Assembly: GCA_020853095.1 (NCBI GenBank)
Contig: JADYZN010000047.1
Location: 1 to 40,886, forward strand
Length of the DNA: 40,886 nt
Origin: Phycisphaerales bacterium
GTDB taxonomy: Bacteria > Planctomycetota > Phycisphaerae > Tepidisphaerales > Tepidisphaeraceae
Reading direction: 5' to 3'
The notes below the pieces were generated by a model. It made no database searches. It saw only the letters and a list, made by a program, of their open reading frames with translations, and had not been told where the DNA came from. Position numbers and translations under genes: made by a program. Of this stretch, positions 33,086 through 40,713 are shown in pieces (the first letter of the stretch is position 1; each line of letters opens with the position of its first letter).

Positions 33086-33739
33086 CTACTTCTTCGGGGC
33101 TTCCTCGGCGGGGGCCTCCTCGCCCTCGGCCTTGCGGCCGATGACTTCCGGTTCGGCTTCGCCTTCGGCCGCGGGGGCGGCGGCTTCTTCCACCACCTCG
33201 CGAACCGTCGCCACGATCAAATCCTCATCCTGCAACGCCCGCACGCCCGGCGGCAACTGCAAATCCCGCACGTGCAGCACGTCGTCCAGCGCCATCTCCG
33301 ACACGTTGTGCCGGATGACTTCCGGAATCTCCGTCACCAGGCACTCGACTTCCAGTTCCGAAAGAACCTGCTGCAACACGCCGCCATCCGCCTCGCCCTT
33401 GGGCGTGCCCTTGAGTTCCAGCGTCACGGTCACTTCAACCTTCTCGTCCAGGCTGACGCGGGCGAAATCGACGTGGATCACCTCCATGCCCAGGTGGTCG
33501 TACTGCACTTCCTTGACCAGCACTTTCTCGCTGCGGCCGTCGAAGTTCAGGTCGAACACGTGCGCCCCGTGCGCCAGGTGGTTGCTGACCTCTTTTTTCG
33601 GCAACGTGATGGGGATGACGGCCTCCTTGTGGCCGTAAATCACGCCGGGAACCTGTCCCCCGTCGCGCAGGCGCTTGTTCGCCCGCGAACCCAGTTCGGA
33701 TCGTTGCTTGACACTGATTTGTGCGCTTTGCACTGCCAT
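33086..33739 (-). CDS. rplY: 50S ribosomal protein L25, general-stress (CTC) type
   Basis: 217 residues. The N-terminal L25 domain binds 5S rRNA, and the second CTC/TL5-type domain covers about 95-185. The C-terminal 30 residues are Glu/Ala/Pro-rich. GGAG lies upstream of the ATG. Order prs-rplY-pth is a common bacterial arrangement. Confidence 0.94.
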   Translation of the reverse strand: MAVQSAQISVKQRSELGSRANKRLRDGGQVPGVIYGHKEAVIPITLPKKEVSNHLAHGAHVFDLNFDGRSEKVLVKEVQYDHLGMEVIHVDFARVSLDEKVEVTVTLELKGTPKGEADGGVLQQVLSELEVECLVTEIPEVIRHNVSEMALDDVLHVRDLQLPPGVRALQDEDLIVATVREVVEEAAAPAAEGEAEPEVIGRKAEGEEAPAEEAPKK

Positions 33740-33756
33740 AATGATCTCCAGCTTTG

Positions 33757-33776
33757 GCCGGCCTTCTCTGGCCGGC
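33757..33776 (-). promoter_or_regulatory. Intercistronic hairpin between prs and rplY
   Basis: GCCGGCC and GGCCGGC form a perfect 7-bp stem with a 6-base loop, 17 bases before the rplY start. No T run follows, so it is more likely an mRNA-processing or partial attenuation element than a full terminator. Confidence 0.5.
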
Positions 33777-33794
33777 GCTCAATTCCTTAAGTTG

Positions 33795-34787
33795 TCATCC
33801 GCCGGCCGCGCGGCCCGGATCGCCGTTGAACAACGCGCTGACCGACTCGTTGTGATGAATCCGGTGGATCGCCTCGCCCAGCAGGTCCGCCACCGACAAA
33901 ACTTCCACCCGATCCTTGATCGGGTCAATCCGGCTGCCGATCGGGATCGTGTCCGTCACCGCCATCTTGCTGAACGGACAGGCCGCCAGCCGTTCCATCG
34001 CCGGCGGCGCGAACACCGCGTGCGTCGTGGCGATGTAAATCTGGTTCACGCCGTGCCCGCGTAAAATCTTGCACGCCTCGGTGATCGTGCCGGCGGTGGT
34101 GATCATGTCGTCCACCATCAGCACGTTTTTGCCTTCCACGTCCCCGATGACGTGCTTGGCCACCGTCTCCGAACCGCTCTTGCGGCGCTTGTCGATGATG
34201 CAGATCTCGCCGCCCAGCATGTTGGCGTACACCTGCGCCCGTTTGACGTTGCCCACGTCCGGCGACACGAAGACGCGGTTGCTGAGCTTCAGGCCCTTGA
34301 TCCACCTGGACAACACCGGCGCCGCGTGCAGATGGTCCACCGGGATGTCGAAAAACCCCTGCACCTGCGCTGCGTGCAGATCGACCGATACCATCCGGTC
34401 CGCCCCGGCACGTTCCAGCAGGTTGGCCACCAGCTTGGCGGTGATGGGCGTGCGCCCTTCATCCTTTCGATCCTGCCGGGCATAGCCGAAATACGGGATC
34501 ACCGCCGTCACGCGCTGGGCGCTGGCCCGCTTCAGGCAATCGATCCAGATCATCAGTTCCATCAGGTGCGCGTTCACCGGATGGCTGGTGGGCTGGATGA
34601 CAAAACAATCCCGCCCGCGCACGTCCTCATCCACCTTGACGATCAATTCCCCGTCGGGAAACAACTCGGTCTGCCCGCGACCGAGGTCGATGTCCAGGTA
34701 CTGGCAGATCTTCTTCGCCAGTTGGGGGTTGGCCCGGCCGGTGAAGACCTTCAGTTTGTCCGCGTCCGCATGAGACATAATGTTCAT
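33795..34787 (-). CDS. prs: Ribose-phosphate pyrophosphokinase
   Basis: 330 residues. It makes PRPP from ribose 5-phosphate and ATP for nucleotide, His and Trp synthesis. ATP-binding and catalytic regions are visible: FPDGELIVKV, YFGYARQDRK, the SVDLHAAQVQGFF signature, and PRPP loop VDDMITTAGTI. Two Met starts are possible (residue 1 or 4), and no strong Shine-Dalgarno separates them. It lies 19 bases after glmU. Confidence 0.95.
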   Translation of the reverse strand: MNIMSHADADKLKVFTGRANPQLAKKICQYLDIDLGRGQTELFPDGELIVKVDEDVRGRDCFVIQPTSHPVNAHLMELMIWIDCLKRASAQRVTAVIPYFGYARQDRKDEGRTPITAKLVANLLERAGADRMVSVDLHAAQVQGFFDIPVDHLHAAPVLSRWIKGLKLSNRVFVSPDVGNVKRAQVYANMLGGEICIIDKRRKSGSETVAKHVIGDVEGKNVLMVDDMITTAGTITEACKILRGHGVNQIYIATTHAVFAPPAMERLAACPFSKMAVTDTIPIGSRIDPIKDRVEVLSVADLLGEAIHRIHHNESVSALFNGDPGRAAGG

Positions 34788-34806
34788 CCGCGCCGATGGC
34801 CTTCGT

Positions 34807-35778
34807 TCATCCCAACGCCGCTTCCCGAACCGTGTTGCCCGCCAGGTTCGTCCCTTCCGGAACGATCCCCTGTCGCGGGATCATCGTCATCGGCCCGATC
34901 ACGCAGTCGCCTCCGATGCTCGCGCTTCGTCCGATGAAACAAAACGGCTGCAAAACCGTGTCCGGCCCGATCGTCACGTCCGCCTCGACGTAGGTGTTGA
35001 TCGGGCTGACAATCGTCACGCCGCCCTCACGGATGCGCTTCTGGATGCGATCCTGCATGATCGCATCCACTTCCGCCAGTTGCTGCCGGGTGTTGATCGA
35101 CAGCACATCCTCCGCCGTCACCGCCTGCACCGCGATGACCTTTCGGCCGGCGCGACGCAAAATCGAAAACACATCCGTCAGGTAATACTCGTTTTTCTTG
35201 TTCTGCGGCGTCAACTGGCCCAGCGCGCTCAATAAATCATCCGATCGAAGGCAGTAATAGCTGGGGAAAATCTCGTGGATTTCACGCTGCTGGGGCGTGC
35301 AATCCAGCTCCTCGACGATTTCATGAAAATTCCCCTCCCCATCCCGCACGATCCGCCCATAGCCGGTCGGGTTGTCCACCACCGCGGTCGCCATGCTGGC
35401 GGCGGCCCGCTCTTCATGGTGGGCATTGAGCAGCGTCCGCAACACTTCGCCGCGGATCAAAGGCCCATCGCCCGCCAGGATAAAGACCTCTCCATGCTTC
35501 TCCCGCAGGTGCTTTTCACACATCCGGGCGGCGTGGCCGGTCCCCAACTGTTCAGTCTGCTCGACCCATTGGATCCGCTTGTCCCCGTCAAACTGGCCGA
35601 TCACCTCATCTTTTCCATGCCCCACAACCGCCAGGATGCGATCAACGCCGGCGTCAAAACAGGCGTCAAAAACGTATCCCAGCATCGGCTTGCCGCAGAT
35701 CTCGTGGAGAACCTTGGGCCGCTTGCTTTTCATCCGCGTGCTTTTGCCCGCGGCGAGGATGATGGCGGTGACGGACAT
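34807..35778 (-). CDS. glmU: GlmU-like N-acetylglucosamine-1-phosphate uridyltransferase, short
   Basis: 323 residues against about 455 for bifunctional GlmU. The N-terminal pyrophosphorylase domain is complete: AIILAAGKSTRMKSKRPKVLH, EQTEQLGTGHA and AGDGPLI. About 90 residues of left-handed beta-helix follow (VSPINTYVEADVTIGPDTVL and further turns), and then the protein ends, so the acetyltransferase active site is absent. It should make UDP-GlcNAc only if GlcNAc-1-phosphate is supplied by another enzyme. The start at MSVTAIIL is chosen because an in-frame upstream start would lie in the tRNA-Gln gene. Confidence 0.9.
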   Translation of the reverse strand: MSVTAIILAAGKSTRMKSKRPKVLHEICGKPMLGYVFDACFDAGVDRILAVVGHGKDEVIGQFDGDKRIQWVEQTEQLGTGHAARMCEKHLREKHGEVFILAGDGPLIRGEVLRTLLNAHHEERAAASMATAVVDNPTGYGRIVRDGEGNFHEIVEELDCTPQQREIHEIFPSYYCLRSDDLLSALGQLTPQNKKNEYYLTDVFSILRRAGRKVIAVQAVTAEDVLSINTRQQLAEVDAIMQDRIQKRIREGGVTIVSPINTYVEADVTIGPDTVLQPFCFIGRSASIGGDCVIGPMTMIPRQGIVPEGTNLAGNTVREAALG

Positions 35779-35792
35779 AAATCCTGAAGTCT

Positions 35793-35810
35793 GTTCCCGC
35801 ATTCGGGAAC
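35793..35810 (-). promoter_or_regulatory. Hairpin at the tRNA-Gln 3' end
   Basis: GTTCCCG (35793-35799) and CGGGAAC (35804-35810) form a perfect 7-bp stem with a 4-base loop. It directly abuts the mature tRNA and includes the complement of its discriminator base. With no T run, it may guide tRNA 3' processing or attenuate entry into glmU. Confidence 0.55.
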
Positions 35811-35880
35811 TACCCGGCCTGGATTCGAACCAGGACAAAGAGAACCAAAATCTCTTGTGCTACCGTTACACTACCGGGTA
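35810..35880 (-). tRNA. tRNA-Gln, anticodon UUG
   Basis: A 71-base cloverleaf: acceptor TACCCGG/CCGGGTA with discriminator G, anticodon stem AGAGA/TCTCT with loop TTTTGGT (anticodon TTG), and T arm CCTGG-TTCGAAT-CCAGG. CCA is not encoded. It lies 31 bases upstream of glmU on the same strand and downstream of a strong promoter, so it is probably the first gene of the glmU-to-rplI unit. Confidence 0.95.
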
Positions 35881-36021
35881 ATTGGGTAGTGAACCGTCAT
35901 GAGGCCCGCCGAACCCGCGTCCGACGGTGGGGAAAGATGATCGTAACTTCTTGTCCCGCCTACCTTTCCGGCTCTCGCCGGACCTCTCGACGTCGTCCCC
36001 GCTTTTCGCGGGAAAGCATCC
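35881..36021 (-). other. Structured leader upstream of tRNA-Gln
   Basis: This 141-base stretch between the promoter and the tRNA holds no convincing gene. On the minus strand it contains CCCGC-GAAAA-GCGGG, CCGGC-GAGA-GCCGG (a GNRA-capped stem), and a longer domain closed by ACCGTC/GACGGT. It could be a precursor leader, a small RNA or a cis-regulatory element. I could not match it to a known class. Confidence 0.45.
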
Positions 36022-36049
36022 ATTTTAGCGCTGTCGCTGTGACTGTCAA
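36022..36049 (-). promoter_or_regulatory. Strong sigma-70 promoter of the tRNA-Gln/glmU unit
   Basis: On the minus strand a perfect TTGACA (complement of 36044-36049) is followed after 16 bases by TAAAAT (complement of 36022-36027). The predicted start is near 36015. Confidence 0.75.
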
Positions 36050-36111
36050 ATGGGATGGGAAATTTTGCTGACCGGACTGGAATCCACCACAAGATGGCCA
36101 TGCATCTTTCG

Positions 36112-36178
36112 TGGAGGGCGGCGGTCCTCCGTCGCCGATTTTTCCAATAATCGCGGCGTCGCGGAGCGACGCCCTCCA
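36112..36178. repeat. Long imperfect palindrome, family 2
   Basis: TGGAGGGCG-GCGG (from 36112) pairs with GACGCCCTCCA (to 36178). The pairing continues inward through mismatched CTCCG/CGGAG and CGATT/AATCG segments. It follows the stop of the DUF1570 gene by 16 bases. The sequence resembles dispersed GGAGGGCGTCGCTCC-type palindromes, and it differs from the family-1 repeats at 20092 and 39179. Confidence 0.75.
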
Positions 36179-36194
36179 TGTTTATTTCCAATCC

Positions 36195-37406
36195 CTACCG
36201 GGCCGGTTCCAGCACGGTTTCATGTTCGATTTGACCGTTGGATTCGTAAAAAAGCGTTCGCAGCCGCACGGCATCCGACCGCCGGCAAACCAAGTCCGCG
36301 ATGGGAGCGCCGGCCCGGCCGTCCAGGTGCAGCTCCTGGCGTGAAAACCGCCTTCCCCGGTCGTCGGCGAAATAGCTCAGGGCATCCTCATCGCTGCTCC
36401 ATTGCAGGTCTCCCTTGGCATAATTCATGCGATATCGCCCCTCGGCGACGGACTGCCGAAATGTGTCGATGTCGGTGAATGTCAGGCCGCGCGCGTGCAG
36501 CTCGACCAGAAGATCGGCCAGGACATTTTGTCGCTCGATCCAGCGGGCTTCGGGAGTGGGTTGAAGCGTGCGGGCGTATTCCACCAGCCGGTCTTGAAAT
36601 CCGCTGTAATTGCGCGAAAAAGCCTGCGCGAACGCCTCGGTTCCATCCGTGCCGGAATGTAAAATCCGCAACATTTCGATCAGTCGCGATCGGTACATCG
36701 GCTTGCCATCAGGTCCGGCCGCGTAAATCAGCATCTGGGTCATCGCCCACGCCTGATTGTACTGGGAGGTGGCCTGGTCACGGTTGGCCAGATTTTGAGT
36801 CCACTGGCGGGGGGTGAGGCCCATGATCTGCGCGAAGTCGATCAACCGGCCGGCGGCGATGTCCGCCTGGAGCTGACGAATTCGGCGGGGTGGCACCTGG
36901 CCGATCAGAAACCCCCGGCCGGTCCACAATCCTTCTTCAAAGACCTGTGCCAACCCTTCGTTGAGCCACGCGGGGAGATTGGGGCCAAGGGTCTGGTCGG
37001 CGAATTGATGGAAGGCTTCGTGTTGCAACGTCCGGCGGAGGGCGTCACGCCCTTGTTCGTTCAAATAAGCGGCCAGAAGATGCCGCGACGGAATGAAAAC
37101 CCCGCCGCTGTTTTCGTGGGTGATGCCGGTGAAAGCCTGATAATCCTCGCGATTCTGAAAAAGATAGACTTCGAGCTTCTGGCGGGGCTGGTTTTGAAGA
37201 AACTCCGCCAGTCGGCGGTCGTATTCCTCGTACATCGCATCGAGCCGGCGGGATAGGTCCGTCGTGAGCGGTTCATCCAGGGCGCTGTGGATGCGATAAT
37301 GACGACTGTCGTAAGATTGCAGTGCCGGCTGGGCCAACACATGCGAATGTAAAAAAAGAGTCAGCAGCGTCAAAATCAGTGCCGGCCGGAAGTTACATCG
37401 CGACAT
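36195..37406 (-). CDS. Secreted DUF1570/peptidase MA-like metalloprotease
   Basis: 403 residues. The signal peptide spans about 1-25 (LILTLLTLFLHSHVLA). The zincin motif HEAFH (129-133) is followed by AWLNEGLAQ with Glu150 as likely third ligand, a gluzincin arrangement. The C-terminal 130 residues have no recognised domain. The family is abundant in planctomycetes. The substrate is unknown. The gene is divergent from lysS with about 80 bases between the starts. Confidence 0.85.
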   Translation of the reverse strand: MSRCNFRPALILTLLTLFLHSHVLAQPALQSYDSRHYRIHSALDEPLTTDLSRRLDAMYEEYDRRLAEFLQNQPRQKLEVYLFQNREDYQAFTGITHENSGGVFIPSRHLLAAYLNEQGRDALRRTLQHEAFHQFADQTLGPNLPAWLNEGLAQVFEEGLWTGRGFLIGQVPPRRIRQLQADIAAGRLIDFAQIMGLTPRQWTQNLANRDQATSQYNQAWAMTQMLIYAAGPDGKPMYRSRLIEMLRILHSGTDGTEAFAQAFSRNYSGFQDRLVEYARTLQPTPEARWIERQNVLADLLVELHARGLTFTDIDTFRQSVAEGRYRMNYAKGDLQWSSDEDALSYFADDRGRRFSRQELHLDGRAGAPIADLVCRRSDAVRLRTLFYESNGQIEHETVLEPAR

Positions 37407-37485
37407 TGTTTTTCCGTGGTGGGTGCATCCGTATCATTTTGTGTCACCGGCAACTATCATCGTCAAACTTTTGGATCGCGACAAC

Positions 37486-38997
37486 ATGGATCAAACCTCA
37501 AATATTTACGAACAGGAACGCCGCCAGAAACTCAACAAGCTGCGCGAGGCGGGAATCGATCCCTTTGGGCAATCCGAACCCGGCGTGCGGCCGCTGTCCG
37601 AGCTGAAGGCTTTATACCAGCCGGAGATGGGCCATGACGGGGGGCCGACGGTCAAAGGAGCCGGGCGAATCATCCTCAAACGCGACATGGGAAAGTTGAG
37701 CTTTTTGACGCTGCGGGATGACAGCGGCGATTTGCAGGTGGCGCTGGACAAAAAGCGGCTCGATGAGCGCGGGTGGACCATTCGCGGGTTGCTGGACCTT
37801 GGCGATCTGATCGTGGTGGAAGGGCCGCTGGGGACAACCAACAAGGGAGAGACGACGATCTGGGCGGGCCGGCTGGAGATGGCGTCCAAGGCGCTGTTGC
37901 CCCCGCCGGCCAAGTGGGAGGGATTGTCGGATGTCGAATTGCGCTATCGCCAGCGATACGTCGATCTGTGGGCCAATCCCGATGTGATGCGGCTGGCCAA
38001 ACTGCGCATCCGAATCATCGATGAAATCCGCCGGTACATGAGCGATCGCGGCTATCTCGAAGTCGAGACGCCGATGATGCAGATCATCCATGGCGGGGCG
38101 GCCGCCCGGCCTTTCGTGACGCACCACAACGCGCTGGACATGAACCTGTACCTGCGGATCGCGCCGGAATTGTTTTTGAAACGGCTGCTGGTCGGCGGAT
38201 TTTCCAAGGTTTTTGAAATCAATCGCAATTTCCGCAACGAAGGGATCAGCCCGCGCCACAACCCGGAATTTACGATGTTGGAGGCGTACGAGGCGTTTGG
38301 GTCATGGGAGACGATGGCGGACCTGGTCGAGGGCATGGTCTGCCGGTTGGCCGAGACGTTGTTTGGCGGATTGAAGATCGAGCACAAAAACGCGGATGGC
38401 GCGGTGGCGCGGACGATCAACCTGCAACGCCCCTGGCGTCGGGTGCGCATGATGGACCTGGTGGAGGAGCGCACGGGGTGGAAATTCAATAAGGAGCCGA
38501 TTTCCGCCGACCAGTTGGCCGCCTTGCGTCAGGCCAATCCCGGCAAGGAGATCAAAGTCCACGGCTCCCCCGCCGAGCAATTGGTGGAAATCTATGAGAA
38601 ACTGATCGAGCCGACGCTGATCGATCCCTGCTTTGTGACGCACGTTCCCAGCGTGATTATCCCACTGGCGCGCAAGAACCGCGAAGATGATTATTTCGCG
38701 GACGTATACGAACTGGCGATCAACGGCCAGGAAATCTCCCCCGGCTACTCGGAATTGAACGATCCGGACGTCCAGGCCGCGAATTTCGCCCACCAGGTCG
38801 GCGACAAGGAGGAACAGCAGAAAACCGATGAGGATTTCCTCAACGCCCTCCGCCACGGCATGCCCCCGGCGGGCGGCATGGGATTGGGAATCGACCGCTT
38901 GATTATGATGCTGACCGGAGCGGAGAGTATTCGCGACGTGATTTTGTTCCCGTTGATGAGGCCGGAACGTGATGCGTTATGCGTGAAGCATAAGTGA
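37486..38997 (+). CDS. lysS: Lysyl-tRNA synthetase, class II
   Basis: 503 residues. The N-terminal OB domain (about 55-165) binds the anticodon. Class II motifs are clear: motif 2 FEINRNFRNEGISPRHNPEF and motif 3 GGMGLGIDRLIMMLTG. The normal family end (VILFPLMRPE) is followed by the unusual tail RDALCVKHK, encoded by the left inverted repeat of the element at 38969-39245. The start at MDQTSN is the last plausible Met before the conserved YEQERRQKL region. Confidence 0.96.
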   Translation: MDQTSNIYEQERRQKLNKLREAGIDPFGQSEPGVRPLSELKALYQPEMGHDGGPTVKGAGRIILKRDMGKLSFLTLRDDSGDLQVALDKKRLDERGWTIRGLLDLGDLIVVEGPLGTTNKGETTIWAGRLEMASKALLPPPAKWEGLSDVELRYRQRYVDLWANPDVMRLAKLRIRIIDEIRRYMSDRGYLEVETPMMQIIHGGAAARPFVTHHNALDMNLYLRIAPELFLKRLLVGGFSKVFEINRNFRNEGISPRHNPEFTMLEAYEAFGSWETMADLVEGMVCRLAETLFGGLKIEHKNADGAVARTINLQRPWRRVRMMDLVEERTGWKFNKEPISADQLAALRQANPGKEIKVHGSPAEQLVEIYEKLIEPTLIDPCFVTHVPSVIIPLARKNREDDYFADVYELAINGQEISPGYSELNDPDVQAANFAHQVGDKEEQQKTDEDFLNALRHGMPPAGGMGLGIDRLIMMLTGAESIRDVILFPLMRPERDALCVKHK

Positions 38998-39007
38998 TGA
39001 GTCGCGT

Positions 39008-39178
39008 ATGAATGATCAACAGTGGCTCAAAGAAGTGCCCGGGGTGATTCAGGAGGATGTGCTTTGGAAAATAGAGGCTTATCGGCTGTCATTGTTTCCG
39101 GGAGATGTTTCATGGCAGGATGTGACAAAGCTCGTTTCGGATCGCCGAACGCTATCCTTGTCCGATCAGCAATATTTT
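39008..39178 (+). pseudogene. Truncated four-helix-bundle protein gene
   Basis: 57 residues resembling the first half of the four-helix-bundle family related to 23S rRNA intervening-sequence proteins and Avd (KIEAYRLSLFPGDVSWQDV, then DRRTLSLSDQQYF). Full members are about 115-130 residues and continue with a conserved GSISANIAEG-type helix, which is absent. At codon 58 the sequence changes into a palindromic repeat and the frame then runs out of phase into the permease gene. It is most likely a remnant. Confidence 0.6.
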
Positions 39179-39216
39179 GTAGGGCCCGCACCCGTGCGGA
39201 CCTTTCATGTAAATGG
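39179..39216. repeat. Partial copy of palindrome family 1
   Basis: GTAGGGCCCGCACC-CGTGCGGACC followed by TTTCATGTAAATGG shares the arm and inner sequence of the repeat at 20092-20168. It is shorter and begins exactly at codon 58 of the truncated four-helix-bundle gene. Confidence 0.7.
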
Positions 39217-39258
39217 TATTAACCTTTTCACGCATCACGCATCACGCACCACGATCTC

Positions 39259-40689
39259 ATGTACAAACTCCACCTCATCCTCAAATACCTCCGCAAACGC
39301 CGGATCGCATGGGTTTCCCTGATCGCCGTGATGCTTTGCACCACGATGGTGCTGGTCGTCATCAGCGTCATGGGTGGGTGGCTGCGGATGTTTCGCCAGT
39401 CGTTTCATGGGCTAAGCGGCGATGTGCTGGTCGAGGCCGATTCGCTGGCGGGGATTCCGTATTACCAGGAGATGATCGACAAGATCGAAAAGCTGCCCGA
39501 GGTGGAGGCGGCGGTGCCGACGATTCGGACGTTCGGGCTGATCAACATCGCCAACCAGCTTCGCAAAGGCGTGCAGGTGCTGGGGTTGCCGATGGACCAG
39601 ATCGGCAAGGTGAACAAATTTCCCCAATCGCTCCACCGGCAATATCAAAAATACATCGACGAGGGCAAAACGCCCCCGACACCGTCGTTCGGCCTGGTGC
39701 CGAACGTGCCGTATCAACTCCTGGCGCCCAACGACAAGCGGGCCATGGAACGTCCGGGAATGGTCGTCGGCGTGGGGGTGGTGGGGATTCACAAGGACAA
39801 AAACGGCAAGTGGGTCCGCCCGGATTGGCTGTACGACAACTGGGCCAAACTGACCGTCGTGCAGGTCAACCCCGAAAGCGCGGTCCTGGACCTGAGCAAA
39901 AGCCAGGCCGACACCTACTACTGGATCGTGGACGACAGCAGCACCAAGGTTTACCAGTACGACTCGCAGACGGTCTACGTCCCGTTTGACATCCTGCAAC
40001 GCGACCTGGGGATGGACCCCCAGCAGGCGACCAATCCGAACACGGGCGAGAAAATCACCCTGCCCGCCCGCACCAGCGACATCCAGATCAAGGTCAAACC
40101 CGGTTTTGACCTGGTGGCCGTGCGCGAAAAAATCGGGCGGATCGTGGATGAGGTTCGCCAGGAACGGAAAATCGGAGCCTATTACCCCATCACCGTCGAG
40201 ACCTGGGAGGAAAGCCAGAAGGTCTGGCTGGGGGCCATCGAAAACGAAAAATCGCTGGTGACGTTTCTGTTCGGCCTCATCAGCATCGTGGCGATTTTCC
40301 TGATTTTCTGCATCTTTTACATGATCGTGGTCGAAAAGACGCGCGACATCGGCATCATCAAAAGCGTCGGGGCCACCAGCGGCGGGGTGGCGGCCATTTT
40401 CCTGGGATATGGCACCGCCATCGGCATCGTCGGCAGCGGGCTGGGGCTGCTGGCGGGATACCTGATCGTCCACAACATCAACTACCTGCACACGGAACTG
40501 GGCCGGCAGCTTGGCATCGTGATCTGGAATCCGGAGGTCTATGCGTTTGACATCATCCCCAATACGATGAACCCGGTTGAAGTGACCGTGATCCTCTCGG
40601 TGGCGATCGTGGCGTCGATCCTCGGAGCGCTGGTGCCGGCGATCCGGGCGGCGCGGATGAATCCGGTGGAATCGCTGCGGTGGGAATGA
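39259..40689 (+). CDS. ABC transporter permease, LolC/LolE/MacB type
   Basis: 476 residues. One N-terminal membrane helix (about 17-40), a large extracytoplasmic domain of about 280 residues, then three helices near 335-358, 375-405 and 440-462 (FtsX-like domain). The ending PAIRAARMNPVESLRWE is typical. With the ATPase gene 24 bases downstream it should form a lipoprotein-release or MacB-type exporter. The extracytoplasmic domain contains an Asp/Tyr-rich stretch (ADTYYWIVDDSSTKVYQYDS). No strong Shine-Dalgarno is seen. Confidence 0.9.
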   Translation: MYKLHLILKYLRKRRIAWVSLIAVMLCTTMVLVVISVMGGWLRMFRQSFHGLSGDVLVEADSLAGIPYYQEMIDKIEKLPEVEAAVPTIRTFGLINIANQLRKGVQVLGLPMDQIGKVNKFPQSLHRQYQKYIDEGKTPPTPSFGLVPNVPYQLLAPNDKRAMERPGMVVGVGVVGIHKDKNGKWVRPDWLYDNWAKLTVVQVNPESAVLDLSKSQADTYYWIVDDSSTKVYQYDSQTVYVPFDILQRDLGMDPQQATNPNTGEKITLPARTSDIQIKVKPGFDLVAVREKIGRIVDEVRQERKIGAYYPITVETWEESQKVWLGAIENEKSLVTFLFGLISIVAIFLIFCIFYMIVVEKTRDIGIIKSVGATSGGVAAIFLGYGTAIGIVGSGLGLLAGYLIVHNINYLHTELGRQLGIVIWNPEVYAFDIIPNTMNPVEVTVILSVAIVASILGALVPAIRAARMNPVESLRWE

Positions 40690-40713
40690 TCAACCCTTTG
40701 CCGGTATCGGAAA

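Larger units (their letters stand above)
38969..39245. mobile_element. Element-like insertion between lysS and the ABC permease
   Basis: Two 18-base sequences in inverted orientation, GTGATGCGTTATGCGTGA (38969-38986) and the complement of GTGATGCGTGATGCGTGA (39228-39245), match at 17 positions. Between them lie a truncated four-helix-bundle gene and a palindromic repeat fragment. The left end overlaps the lysS stop region and the right end stops 13 bases before the permease ATG. No transposase is present. Calling it mobile is inference. Confidence 0.5.

Noticed and set aside
35881-36021. SRP RNA, RNase P RNA or a named riboswitch
   Set aside because: I compared the stems with the conserved cores I know (for example GGTCAGG...GGAAGGAAGCAGC of SRP RNA) and found no adequate match, so I left it as an unclassified structured leader.
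35871-36191. Minus-strand coding frame between the tRNA-Gln and DUF1570 genes
   Set aside because: It overlaps the tRNA, the promoter and a palindrome, and has no family resemblance. The region is better explained as regulatory and repeat DNA.
39008-39322. Intact 104-residue protein
   Set aside because: Only the first 57 residues resemble a family. The rest reads through a palindromic repeat and into the permease gene in the wrong frame.
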